IMG/VR virus record: IMGVR_UViG_3300044527_000341
Coordinates: 1-52,435 of that record
Length of the DNA: 52,435 nucleotides
Strand: one strand, 5' to 3'
Origin: a virus
The notes beneath the pieces are model-generated. The model did not search any database and was not told the origin of the DNA. It was given only the letters and a program-made list of their open reading frames with translations. The number at the start of each line of letters is the position of its first letter. Position 1 is the first letter of the stretch. Made by a program: the position numbers and the translations under genes. Of this stretch, positions 31,982 to 39,597 are shown piece by piece.

Positions 31982-32440
31982 TTACTCCCCGAACACGACA
32001 AACGAAAGAAGTCCGTTGGTTAGGTCTGCAGCGGAGCCAGAACCGCTGGTGACTAATGTCACGGAAAAGCCGGAAGATGTCTTGGCGTGGTAGGAGGCGA
32101 TAGGCTGTGTCGTGCCGGACGGAGAACCAGTGGAGACACCGACGGTCGTATTGATCGTGTAGTTGGCGGAAGAAAGAGAGTTGGTAAAAATAACGGCATA
32201 GACGCCAGTACCAGTGCGATTGACGCTTGAGACATTGTATTGACGTTTGATCCCACCATTGGCAATGGTTCTGGGGTTGGTGGCTCCGGATGTCACATCA
32301 AATTCTGCCCAAGCAACAGCCTGCACAGCCGTGTTGGTGGCCGAAGGAACAGCGTCGAGATACTGGGCAAAAAGCTCCAGCAAAGCCTGTGGGGTTCCGT
32401 AACAGGCGTCTGGGGGAAGGGTTCCTGGGACTAAAGCCAT
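31982..32440 (-). CDS. small tail-fibre-like beta protein
   Basis: A 152-residue Ser/Thr-rich protein. A short N-terminal helix region (PQALLELFAQYLDAV) is followed by a beta domain (VAWAEFDVTSGATNP, YNVSSVNRTGTGVYAVIFTN, YTINTTVGVS) resembling distal fibre domains found in many phages. It lies between the RCC1 fibre and the adaptor-like gene, so it may form a fibre tip or decoration. Confidence 0.6.
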   Translation of the reverse strand: MALVPGTLPPDACYGTPQALLELFAQYLDAVPSATNTAVQAVAWAEFDVTSGATNPRTIANGGIKRQYNVSSVNRTGTGVYAVIFTNSLSSANYTINTTVGVSTGSPSGTTQPIASYHAKTSSGFSVTLVTSGSGSAADLTNGLLSFVVFGE

Positions 32441-32443
32441 AAC

Positions 32444-34498
32444 TTATAACCTCGCTTGCACATGGGTTGCTATTACGGCGGAAGCGTCGTAACCGCGACA
32501 AGCCATTCCTGCGTAGTTAGATCCGGTGGTGTATAAGCTCCCGTCAGTTGTATGAACGGCTAGGGAGTAGGTGGTGCTGTATTTCCCGATAAATGTAATG
32601 TCTTTTACGATTGTTTTGTCAATTCGAACTGGCAGAAAGCTAAGGGGTTGAGCCGAGTTACCGATCCCTAGATTACTATTTCCGTTGTAACCAGTTGCAT
32701 AAATAGTTCCGTCTGTCCTCAAAATAGCCGAAGAGGCAACTGAACTGGCTTGCCAAGAGCCAACTGTTAGTAACCTTGCCACATTACTGGAAGTATGCCC
32801 ACCTGGGACAGCTGTTGGGGCAGAAACCGCATTAGTGGTCGTGCCAAGCCCAAGTTGCCGATAACCGTTGTACCCCCAAGCAACGAGAGATCCGTCTGCC
32901 TTGAAGGCAAAAGCGTGACCGGCGGCATAGCCACCGTTGCCAAAAATATACCTTCCAGAACCAGTCGGGAAAATGGCACCACCTTGAACTTGAGCCATAT
33001 AGGTTGTTGAGGAATTGGAAAGACCACCGCCTTGACCAAGCTCTCCGTTGTTCTCGTAGCCAACCGAGTAAATTAAACCACCACTGGTTCTATAAAAAAT
33101 GGCTGGGTAATTGCAATCGATTCCTGCAATTTCAACAATGTTGGTTAAGGGTGTACCAGACGAAACATTAACAAAATCAAAGGTAGTTTTGGCTAACGTA
33201 TCGCCTCGACTTAATTGGGCGTGTCCGTTGTATCCGGCGGCCTTGGCACGACCGGACGAAAACAAAACTACGCAAACTGAGTATTGATTAACCCCAATAA
33301 CGGCGATATCAGTTATGGTGGCGGCTCCGTCAGAACAACTTACAATTTGTGGCGTGTTAGCGTCTGATGTGCCCCCGTTACCAAGTTGGCTGTGACCATT
33401 GTAGCCCCATCCGTATAAAGTCTGTGAGCCACCAGAGGTTTCGACGAGAGCTAGACAGGTTGTACGATCAGAACCGCTCGAGAAACTTGTGGCAAACTTT
33501 TTAACAACCCCACCACCGCTAAAGGTTATCTTCTCAAAGACAGTTGAATTTTGCGCATAATTTGTTATTACACCTGTAAAACCACGACCAAGCTGTCCGT
33601 ATCCGTTATACCCCGCACTCCACAAAGACCCATCGGCGCACAAGACATAAACAGATTCGGATGAAGTGTAAATAGAAATCGGCTTTAGTTTGTTACCGGA
33701 ATAGTCAACGATTGGGATGTTAATCGGGTTTAAAGCATCGTTATTGTCTGAACCAGTAGCTAAACAATAGTTATAATTATTTCCAGCAACAAGTATGTCG
33801 TCGTTAGACGAAATTGAATAGAATTGGTACCCACCACCTCTAGTACGCATCCCATCGTCAACCAGCAATGGCTGAACCATTGCGTAAGCCACAGCGGAAG
33901 CTCCAGATCCTGCGCCAACTGCGGTAATCGTAACAGTTGGATTTTGATCGGTGTAACCAGACCCACCATCAGTTATCGTAATGGCTGTTACACTATTCCC
34001 GACAACAGTAGCCGTTGCCGTGGCTGTAACGCCAGAAGGAGGGGCGGCAATCGAAACTGTTACACCAGATGTGTAACCAGATCCGCCAGCCAGCACGACA
34101 ACGCCTTTGACGGAGCCGGTTGTCGGGATAGTGGTGCCAGAACGGGCTTGAGATCCACGAGCAATGTCGGCTCGGACCGTGGATGCCAACTTTGCGGAAG
34201 TAACATTATCGTTTGCAATTTTGGCGGTCGTTACTGCTGAATCGTTGATCTTGGCCGTCTCGACTGCGCTAGTGCCAATAGCCGCCGCATCCACAGCACC
34301 AGCCGCAAGTTTCGGAGTGGTAACCGATCCGTTGGCGAGTTGGGTAGTCCCGACTGAACCAGCTGGAGGAACGCCAATAGCGGCTTTAACTACGGCTCCA
34401 GTTACTTTCTTCGTAACTCCCCCAGATACAAGGGGTAACACATCCGTGTCGGAGAAGGTCGCCGAGGTGGTTAGAGCAGAGATTTTTACGCCAGCCAT
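32444..34498 (-). CDS. tail fibre with RCC1-type beta-propeller
   Basis: A 684-residue protein. The first 115 residues start MAGVKISALTTSATFSDTDV, then carry short repeats (SAVETAKINDSAVTTAKIAN) typical of phage fibre shafts. Residues 120-200 form Gly-rich beta repeats (GGSGYTSGVTVSI, DGGSGYTDQNPTVTI). From about 230 to the end are at least seven spaced copies of GYNGxxQLGxG, the signature of RCC1 repeats, predicting a seven-bladed propeller. Propellers usually present a binding surface, so this is a candidate receptor-binding head. The propeller itself ends the protein, which fits a distal position. Confidence 0.82.
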   Translation of the reverse strand: MAGVKISALTTSATFSDTDVLPLVSGGVTKKVTGAVVKAAIGVPPAGSVGTTQLANGSVTTPKLAAGAVDAAAIGTSAVETAKINDSAVTTAKIANDNVTSAKLASTVRADIARGSQARSGTTIPTTGSVKGVVVLAGGSGYTSGVTVSIAAPPSGVTATATATVVGNSVTAITITDGGSGYTDQNPTVTITAVGAGSGASAVAYAMVQPLLVDDGMRTRGGGYQFYSISSNDDILVAGNNYNYCLATGSDNNDALNPINIPIVDYSGNKLKPISIYTSSESVYVLCADGSLWSAGYNGYGQLGRGFTGVITNYAQNSTVFEKITFSGGGVVKKFATSFSSGSDRTTCLALVETSGGSQTLYGWGYNGHSQLGNGGTSDANTPQIVSCSDGAATITDIAVIGVNQYSVCVVLFSSGRAKAAGYNGHAQLSRGDTLAKTTFDFVNVSSGTPLTNIVEIAGIDCNYPAIFYRTSGGLIYSVGYENNGELGQGGGLSNSSTTYMAQVQGGAIFPTGSGRYIFGNGGYAAGHAFAFKADGSLVAWGYNGYRQLGLGTTTNAVSAPTAVPGGHTSSNVARLLTVGSWQASSVASSAILRTDGTIYATGYNGNSNLGIGNSAQPLSFLPVRIDKTIVKDITFIGKYSTTYSLAVHTTDGSLYTTGSNYAGMACRGYDASAVIATHVQARL

Positions 34499-34508
34499 AA
34501 ACGAGGTA

Positions 34509-34676
34509 CTATGTTTTTATCTCCAAAGAATCTTCTGTCAACAGGGTGTCGCCATCCGCAATGTTCGGATCTGTGGCGGAAGGGTCTTCGCCAAGCAAAA
34601 CAAAGGAAGTCTCAACCCTAAAGTTTAGGATTGGTTCTGGGCAACAATCAAGTTCCTGGCAAGTTTCGTCGGCCAT
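34509..34676 (-). CDS. small acidic hypothetical protein
   Basis: A 55-residue acidic protein starting ATG 34676, one base after the upstream stop (TAATATG), and ending TAG 34509-34511. It contains a CQELDCCPEP motif near the N-terminus. It is too short for most gene finders but fills the gap well. Possibly an assembly accessory; no family is recognised. Confidence 0.5.
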   Translation of the reverse strand: MADETCQELDCCPEPILNFRVETSFVLLGEDPSATDPNIADGDTLLTEDSLEIKT

Positions 34677-34677
34677 A

Positions 34678-37047
34678 TTACCCTAGCTCCACATAATCGA
34701 TTCCTTGGTACTGCTCAAGGATTCGCTGGCAAAGGATAAGGAAACGGCTGACCGTGGCCTTGCCAGACCATTCAATACGAACCTGGAAGTCGTTCCCGTA
34801 GGTGTACGGCTTGTTAACGATTGGGTCAACATCCTCGGAAGGCGTCGGCATGCGGATCTGGGGGCGGTACTGAGCCCTAAAGTTTTTGGCTGAAAATTCG
34901 GCATCACATTGCTGGGTGGCTGGGTCTTGGACTGGCGTGACGATAAGGTTTGTGACAACAGTTCCGCCGATCGTCACTGGGCCAGTGATCGTGTACACAT
35001 AGGACGGGAAGGTTCCGCTTCTGGAGACAGAAGCGTGAGTGATGCCTGCGGCGGTCAGAGCCGCAGAGACAGTCGAGCTATCGTTAGCCTGTTCAGCAAA
35101 TGACAAGAGACTGGTGTAGACCTTGTCTGCCACGATTCGGTAGTTCCGCAGAGCCGAAGAGGAGTATGTCAAAGTCCAATTACCACCAGATTCGGAAACG
35201 CTCGGGGTACCCGTAACGCAATTCTCAACCGTGGCACAACGGGAGAAACTGTGCCAGGGTCTCCAGCAAGGGTACTCATCTGGACGCCAGTAAATATTGA
35301 AGTTGGCTTCCCCGTTGAGTTCGGCCAGCCAGAAGTCTGCGCGAATAAGCCGTTTTTGTTCCAAAGGGTTTCCGAGGGACATTGCACGAGTTTCAAGAAT
35401 AGAACTGATTGGCGACTGAGAACCACCAGAAACAATGTCGTATTCCCGATCCTTGGTGATCTCCCAGAGACCGAGAAGACCGGAATTGACATAATCCAGA
35501 TTAACGGCGTAAGCCTTGGGGATACCCGCAACGGAGCCAGAGTAAAGCTGGACGACATCCAGACCAGTCCAGATCCCGTCGTAGGCTGGGCTTCTCTTGC
35601 CACCAGTGCCAGTAATGGATGTAAAATCAAGGGCAACAAGACCGCTAAAAGTCACTGGACGGCGTTTGCCGGTGCTGAGAATCGGGCTGTTGGAGTAATC
35701 GACTTTGGGGCTGCAGGTAAACAAAAGCCGATTATCAAACACAGTGCTGCTCACATAATTAAGATAGTTACGGCTGTCCCGATCCAGGACATAGTTCATC
35801 TCGGTGGAGATCGGGACTTGCCCGTAATCCGATCGTTCGGCTCTGGAGTTGCGATAGCTCCGAAGCCCGTCAAAAGCTCTAAAGAAGATATCACCGTTGG
35901 TCGAAGAGATGCTGTCGTGGCTGGTGCATCCGATCTCTGTTAGGGAAATCCGCTGGAAACCAGATGTGGTTTTCCAGGCAGTTCTGGGAACCGAGACAGA
36001 AAGCGAGACAACGCCACGCTCGCAGAAAACAATAAGATCTCCTTGGCCAGTGCCGGTATCTTGAATGGGTACGAAGGTAAGACCAGTGATCTTTCCGAGG
36101 AAAGTGGCTGGCTGGAGGGCACCACCTTCGTTTAGATAGGTAAGTTCAGTAAACTTGAGGAGATCCGACTCTTGACCCGCATTGGCCTTGGAAACATACC
36201 CGCCAGTTCCGGTTGCACTTGTATCTGAATAATCAATATCAAAAGTGGTGGAAGCTGGGATCGCTGAAATTTCCCAAGTACCGTTAATAAAATGTTCGCT
36301 ACTATGGCCAGAAATTGAAATAACATCGCCGGCGGCAAATCCGTGATTTGATGTGGTCGTTAAGCGATATTTTCCTCCGGAAGCCACACCACTGGTAATC
36401 TCGATTTGAGTTGTGCTTCCGCCGTAAACAAGGTCTCCAGCAAAAATCTTGGTGCGGGAGGCGTTGGTCACAAACAAGCGACCTTGGCCGTAGGCCATAA
36501 TCGTTCCAGGCCCGACATTGTGGATCTGCGAGACGGCTCCCGTGGAAAGCGTAGGGCCAACACCAGATTGGTAGAGATAGTCTCCGTCCCAAATCAGTGG
36601 CGTGTTTACCCCGTCTTGGATGACAAGATAACGCTCGGCTCTTGCGAAGTAGCAACGAGAAACTGCATCTAAGCGATGAGCGGTGTCATCGGCACCAGCC
36701 GCAGTTCTGGGGTAAAGACGATCCACGACATAGGTGGAAAGGTTGATCTTAACGACATAGCCGTCGACCACGCAGATAAGCGATGAATCCTTGTTCCCAC
36801 GGGTTTCGGAGTAGAGGAAACCACCTTGGTAATACCCACTGGAAAAGAGATCCAAACCAGAGCCAACACCGTCAGATAGGGCAAGCTGTGAGAAGCCTGG
36901 GCGGTTGGTGGGCTTGCCACCCCTAAAAGTTACATTGACGGCTCTGGCAACGCTATTGGGTGCGATAAGCTGTGGGCTTAAGTTGGAGTCCATACCACCA
37001 GACCAGTCAACTTGGCCGTCCACGAGTAATGTTGCGTCGCTGATCAC
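34678..37047 (-). CDS. tail nozzle (tail tubular protein B-like)
   Basis: A 789-residue beta-rich protein. The opening MDSNLSPQLIAPNSVARAVN followed by FRGGKPTNRPGF is typical of podovirus nozzle proteins. Short repeated strands through residue 560 would fit a beta-propeller-like nozzle. Near residues 215-290 is an inserted small domain (YRLTTTSNHGFAAGDVISIS, INGTWEISAIPASTTFDIDY) seen in other phage tail proteins. The C-terminal 150 residues bear several cysteines. It probably closes the tail tube together with the adaptor-like protein. Assignment rests on the N-terminal pattern and position. Confidence 0.65.
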   Translation of the reverse strand: MISDATLLVDGQVDWSGGMDSNLSPQLIAPNSVARAVNVTFRGGKPTNRPGFSQLALSDGVGSGLDLFSSGYYQGGFLYSETRGNKDSSLICVVDGYVVKINLSTYVVDRLYPRTAAGADDTAHRLDAVSRCYFARAERYLVIQDGVNTPLIWDGDYLYQSGVGPTLSTGAVSQIHNVGPGTIMAYGQGRLFVTNASRTKIFAGDLVYGGSTTQIEITSGVASGGKYRLTTTSNHGFAAGDVISISGHSSEHFINGTWEISAIPASTTFDIDYSDTSATGTGGYVSKANAGQESDLLKFTELTYLNEGGALQPATFLGKITGLTFVPIQDTGTGQGDLIVFCERGVVSLSVSVPRTAWKTTSGFQRISLTEIGCTSHDSISSTNGDIFFRAFDGLRSYRNSRAERSDYGQVPISTEMNYVLDRDSRNYLNYVSSTVFDNRLLFTCSPKVDYSNSPILSTGKRRPVTFSGLVALDFTSITGTGGKRSPAYDGIWTGLDVVQLYSGSVAGIPKAYAVNLDYVNSGLLGLWEITKDREYDIVSGGSQSPISSILETRAMSLGNPLEQKRLIRADFWLAELNGEANFNIYWRPDEYPCWRPWHSFSRCATVENCVTGTPSVSESGGNWTLTYSSSALRNYRIVADKVYTSLLSFAEQANDSSTVSAALTAAGITHASVSRSGTFPSYVYTITGPVTIGGTVVTNLIVTPVQDPATQQCDAEFSAKNFRAQYRPQIRMPTPSEDVDPIVNKPYTYGNDFQVRIEWSGKATVSRFLILCQRILEQYQGIDYVELG

Positions 37048-37056
37048 GGCTTAAGT

Positions 37057-37461
37057 CTATCCTCTTTTCGGGGTACGCAAGACATCCCAGTTGTCCCGCC
37101 ACTCGCAGTTGGGGGCGAAATAGACCGATTGAGTGCGTGGGAGCTTTTCAAAAGGCACCACGAAAACCGCATTGAGCTTGGTATGGTAGAAAACAAACGC
37201 ATCCACCACCCCCTTGCTGTAGGGCTTTTTTGTGTTGAGTTGTTGGAACCCAGACCCACGTAGGGCAAAAAACTTTAGCTTCGAGCGTCTGGAATCTTCG
37301 TATCCAGAGGTGGTCTTGACTTGGATGCGTTTTAAAGTCCCCTTGTAATCCGTGATCAAATCGTAGCCTTGGTCATAGATAGGTTGGCTAACAAGGAAGC
37401 CTTGCTCCAAGAGCACGGAGGTCACTTTGCAAACCCCAATGGCTCCAATAGCCTGACTCAT
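37057..37461 (-). CDS. PD-(D/E)XK nuclease-like protein
   Basis: A 134-residue protein resembling small PD-(D/E)XK endonucleases of the intron-endonuclease/Holliday-resolvase-like type. The helical start IGAIGVCKVTSVLLEQGFLV leads to YDLI (Asp34) and RIQVKTT (Gln47, Lys49). The glutamate usually seen in helix A (GxxGE) appears replaced by cysteine or valine, so activity may be altered. ATG 37461 overlaps the endolysin stop (ATGA). It may process DNA during packaging or recombination; its place between lysis and tail genes is odd. Confidence 0.6.
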   Translation of the reverse strand: MSQAIGAIGVCKVTSVLLEQGFLVSQPIYDQGYDLITDYKGTLKRIQVKTTSGYEDSRRSKLKFFALRGSGFQQLNTKKPYSKGVVDAFVFYHTKLNAVFVVPFEKLPRTQSVYFAPNCEWRDNWDVLRTPKRG

Positions 37462-37988
37462 AGCCAGTCCTTCCCGAGAACATTGACAGCCAATCGGCGA
37501 CGGCGGTAAACGCCATCTCCGTCACGGCTCCCGCCACCATTGGTGTTCCCCTCGATGGTCACAAGCCAGTCACCCTCGTTTTTCTCAACCAAACCGACAT
37601 GAGCAACACGACCCATAGAGTTAAACCAAATCCCAAAAACATCGGCTGGTTTGAGGGGTGTGCCTCTCCGCTGGCGATCCCAAGTCGGCTTTGCCAGGAA
37701 AACTGGAGACCAGCCAGATCTCGGGTAAGGGTTAAAGATGGTCGATCCGAAGGCTTTGTCACCGACCCAGACAATGAAGGCTGCACACCAGGGGGCTTTC
37801 GTTCCGGCAAGGTTTACGGATGCGAGGATCTCGTCCACCACGGGCCCGTCGTTGCGTCCACTTGCCTCTCGAATCCCGATAGATTTACGGGCCTGTTCGA
37901 CGATGAGAAGCCTCTCCTTTTCAACTCCTGGGCCAGCCAGACAGTCGGAAAGAAACGCAAGAAAAAGCGCAACATAAACTATTTGCAT
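37458..37988 (-). CDS. secreted CHAP-like endolysin
   Basis: A 176-residue protein. The start is ATG 37988, which gives an N-terminal hydrophobic signal (MQIVYVALFLAFLSDCLAG); the open frame extends to 38057 but overlaps the membrane-protein gene. Catalytic residues of a CHAP/NlpC-P60 fold are visible: Cys68 in PWCAAFIVW, His130 in VAHVGLV and Glu146/Asn148 in TIEGNTN. It probably cuts peptide bonds of peptidoglycan. With a signal or signal-anchor it would reach the periplasm by Sec, so lysis timing would be set by the neighbouring membrane proteins. Confidence 0.75.
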   Translation of the reverse strand: MQIVYVALFLAFLSDCLAGPGVEKERLLIVEQARKSIGIREASGRNDGPVVDEILASVNLAGTKAPWCAAFIVWVGDKAFGSTIFNPYPRSGWSPVFLAKPTWDRQRRGTPLKPADVFGIWFNSMGRVAHVGLVEKNEGDWLVTIEGNTNGGGSRDGDGVYRRRRLAVNVLGKDWL

Positions 37989-38320
37989 GAAAGGATTGCG
38001 GAGATCAAGAGGATCCCAAAAACCAAAACAAAGATCTTCAACCTTGTTCCAGCGCAAGCTTCCTTCCAGTCATCCTTGAGAACGCCCTTGTCAACATACC
38101 GATCAAGAATCTTCCAATCCAACTGGAGCACGCTCCAAGCTAGGAACGTGCAGAAAAGAAACCGAACAGCCCCAAATGCAAGAACATGGAGGCTCCCTAA
38201 ATCAACCGTGCCAGCCGTGGTGTCGAAACCCTGCAAGATTGGGCCGAGAAGAAAGAAAATGATGATAGCGACAAGCAAAGCCGCAAGACCCTGCAAGTTG
38301 GATCTAAGCCAGCGGATCAC
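37979..38320 (-). CDS. multi-span membrane protein, holin candidate
   Basis: A 113-residue protein with three hydrophobic segments (LAALLVAIIIFFLLGPIL, LHVLAFGAVRFLFCTFLAW, KIFVLVFGILLISAILSC) and a soluble loop. ATG 38320 overlaps the preceding stop, and its own end overlaps the endolysin start. Position inside the lysis cassette makes it the best holin candidate, though size and topology would also fit an antiholin or another inner-membrane protein. Confidence 0.65.
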   Translation of the reverse strand: MIRWLRSNLQGLAALLVAIIIFFLLGPILQGFDTTAGTVDLGSLHVLAFGAVRFLFCTFLAWSVLQLDWKILDRYVDKGVLKDDWKEACAGTRLKIFVLVFGILLISAILSCK

Positions 38321-38703
38321 CAGGGGATCCCCACAAACTTACGCACCAGCCAAAGAATTGGACCACGGGCGGCAAAAAGCACCGCCACAATCAAAGCACC
38401 ACGCCAAAACCAAAGTTCCTTCAAGGCTTTGCGTTGCTTTTCTTTCCAGTACTCGGCCTTGGCGAGAGCTTCGTTGCGTTCACGAACTGCTTCTTCCAGC
38501 TGTTGAGAATTAGTGAGACATAGGTCTTTTGCAGACTTAAGTTGTTTCTGGGCTTCTTCAATGTGCTTGCGAACCTCTGGGCTTGCGGATTGTTTGGCTA
38601 GGTCGAGCCTTGTCTCAGCAACAGAAAAGTCGGGAGACCCCTTGTAAGAGGTTGTGGAACAGGAAACTAGAAAAAGGCATAGCGGCAATAGTAAAATGCC
38701 CAT
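38317..38703 (-). CDS. unimolecular-spanin-like lipoprotein
   Basis: A 128-residue protein. The start is ATG 38703; an open frame to 38790 precedes it but overlaps another gene. MGILLLPLCLFLVSC is a lipoprotein signal with lipobox LVSC (Cys15). Residues 30-95 form a coiled coil (HIEEAQKQLKSAKDL, QQLEEAVRERNEALAKAEYW). Residues about 100-123 form a C-terminal membrane segment (GALIVAVLFAARGPILWLV). An outer-membrane lipoyl anchor plus a C-terminal inner-membrane anchor is the layout of unimolecular spanins, which fuse the two membranes in the last step of lysis. This suggests a Gram-negative host. Confidence 0.68.
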   Translation of the reverse strand: MGILLLPLCLFLVSCSTTSYKGSPDFSVAETRLDLAKQSASPEVRKHIEEAQKQLKSAKDLCLTNSQQLEEAVRERNEALAKAEYWKEKQRKALKELWFWRGALIVAVLFAARGPILWLVRKFVGIPW

Positions 38704-38737
38704 GCCAGATGATTTCACGGATTTTCGAAAAGACAAG

Positions 38738-38968
38738 CTAATTCCCGTGAAGTTTACCCCAAATCCAACTCCAAGCCACAGAGACAACAAAGCCTACTGC
38801 CCCGGCCCAGCCGAAGGCAACATTCATTTGTTTTTCGAGATGACGAAGCCTCTCGTCGTGACCGACAAGATGTCCGTCGTGGCGTTTCAGCAGATCCGTC
38901 AAAGCATCAAGCTTTGCGTCCAGACCCGCTAGCCTTGCCACTATCTCTGATACTTCCTTCCTTGGCAT
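38738..38968 (-). CDS. coiled-coil membrane protein, second holin-type candidate
   Basis: A 76-residue protein. A heptad-like helix (IVARLAGLDAKLDALTDLL) leads to one C-terminal hydrophobic segment (VAFGWAGAVGFVVSVAWSWI). This resembles XhlA/hemolysin-type phage membrane proteins that associate with holins or anchor to the membrane. It opens the lysis cassette. ATG 38968 lies within the end of the preceding gene (62-base overlap). Confidence 0.62.
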   Translation of the reverse strand: MPRKEVSEIVARLAGLDAKLDALTDLLKRHDGHLVGHDERLRHLEKQMNVAFGWAGAVGFVVSVAWSWIWGKLHGN

Positions 38969-39203
38969 ACAATTCGTCCAGTTGTTTAAGCTTACGATTA
39001 AGTCTATCGCGCACGGCTTCTGGATTCAAACGGAAACCACAGACCCTAAACAGGTCTTCGGCTGTATCGAAAAACTCCCGAAAATGCTCGGGAGTAAAAG
39101 CCCAATCGGGCTTGCGTTTGGCCCGACAAGGAGAGATGGCTAGATCTAGATCGGCAACCGCCTGTTCGACGATTGCTGCGGTCAGATCAAGCCATCCCCT
39201 CAT
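38907..39203 (-). CDS. small hypothetical protein
   Basis: A 98-residue protein starting ATG 39203 inside the preceding gene's end; the longer frame to 39509 is Arg/Pro-rich and a shadow. It begins MRGWLDLTAAIVEQAVADLD and contains WAFTPEHFREFFDTAEDLF. Mostly helical and basic at the C-terminus. Function unknown; possibly head completion or lysis related by position. Confidence 0.55.
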   Translation of the reverse strand: MRGWLDLTAAIVEQAVADLDLAISPCRAKRKPDWAFTPEHFREFFDTAEDLFRVCGFRLNPEAVRDRLNRKLKQLDELYAKEGSIRDSGKASGSGRKA

Positions 39204-39534
39204 CAGCCCCCTCTTCGACAGCTTCAACAAAGGATGTCTCTTCGTCTTCTTCCTCCTCCATCTCTTCTGTCTTGGGGGATACCTTGGCTCGGACTTCCGT
39301 CCCTTCGATTGACTCCAGCACCATCTTACCCTTGGCGTAGCGGAATTTCGCAACGGCCTCAAAGGGTTCGTTGGGTTGGACATCGGCGGGGGGAACAAAG
39401 CCTGCGGGGATCGGAAACACAACTTCGCCGTCTTGGGTCGGAGCAGTCTCCGGCTCAATCTGGGCGACTTTGTCCGTCTTTGCCACTGCGGGAGGTTCCC
39501 GCATCGCAATTAATACAGCTTCTGGTGTGTTCAT
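39187..39534 (-). CDS. small acidic protein downstream of the capsid gene
   Basis: A 115-residue acidic protein starting at ATG 39534 (MNTPEAVLIAMREPPAVA). The middle is Pro-rich (VVFPIPAGFVPPADVQPNEP), followed by a strand region AVAKFRYAKGKMVLESI and a Glu-rich tail. Its ribosome binding site is unusual: the nearest GGGAGG lies inside the hairpin at 39551-39579. Position after the capsid gene suggests a head-associated protein, but nothing proves it. Confidence 0.55.
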   Translation of the reverse strand: MNTPEAVLIAMREPPAVAKTDKVAQIEPETAPTQDGEVVFPIPAGFVPPADVQPNEPFEAVAKFRYAKGKMVLESIEGTEVRAKVSPKTEEMEEEEDEETSFVEAVEEGADEGMA

Positions 39535-39550
39535 TGTTTGAATGGAAGCA

Positions 39551-39579
39551 CCTCCCAGGGGGATAGAACCCCTGGGAGG
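39551..39579 (-). terminator. perfect 11-bp hairpin after the capsid gene
   Basis: CCTCCCAGGGG (39551-39561) and CCCCTGGGAGG (39569-39579) are exact inverse complements around a seven-base loop, lying between the capsid stop (39598) and the next start (39534). On the transcribed strand it is followed by TGCTTCCATTC, not a U-run, so it may be a weak terminator, an mRNA-stabilising hairpin, or a translational lock on the next gene. Confidence 0.6.
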
Positions 39580-39597
39580 CACGACTTACTCAATCAA

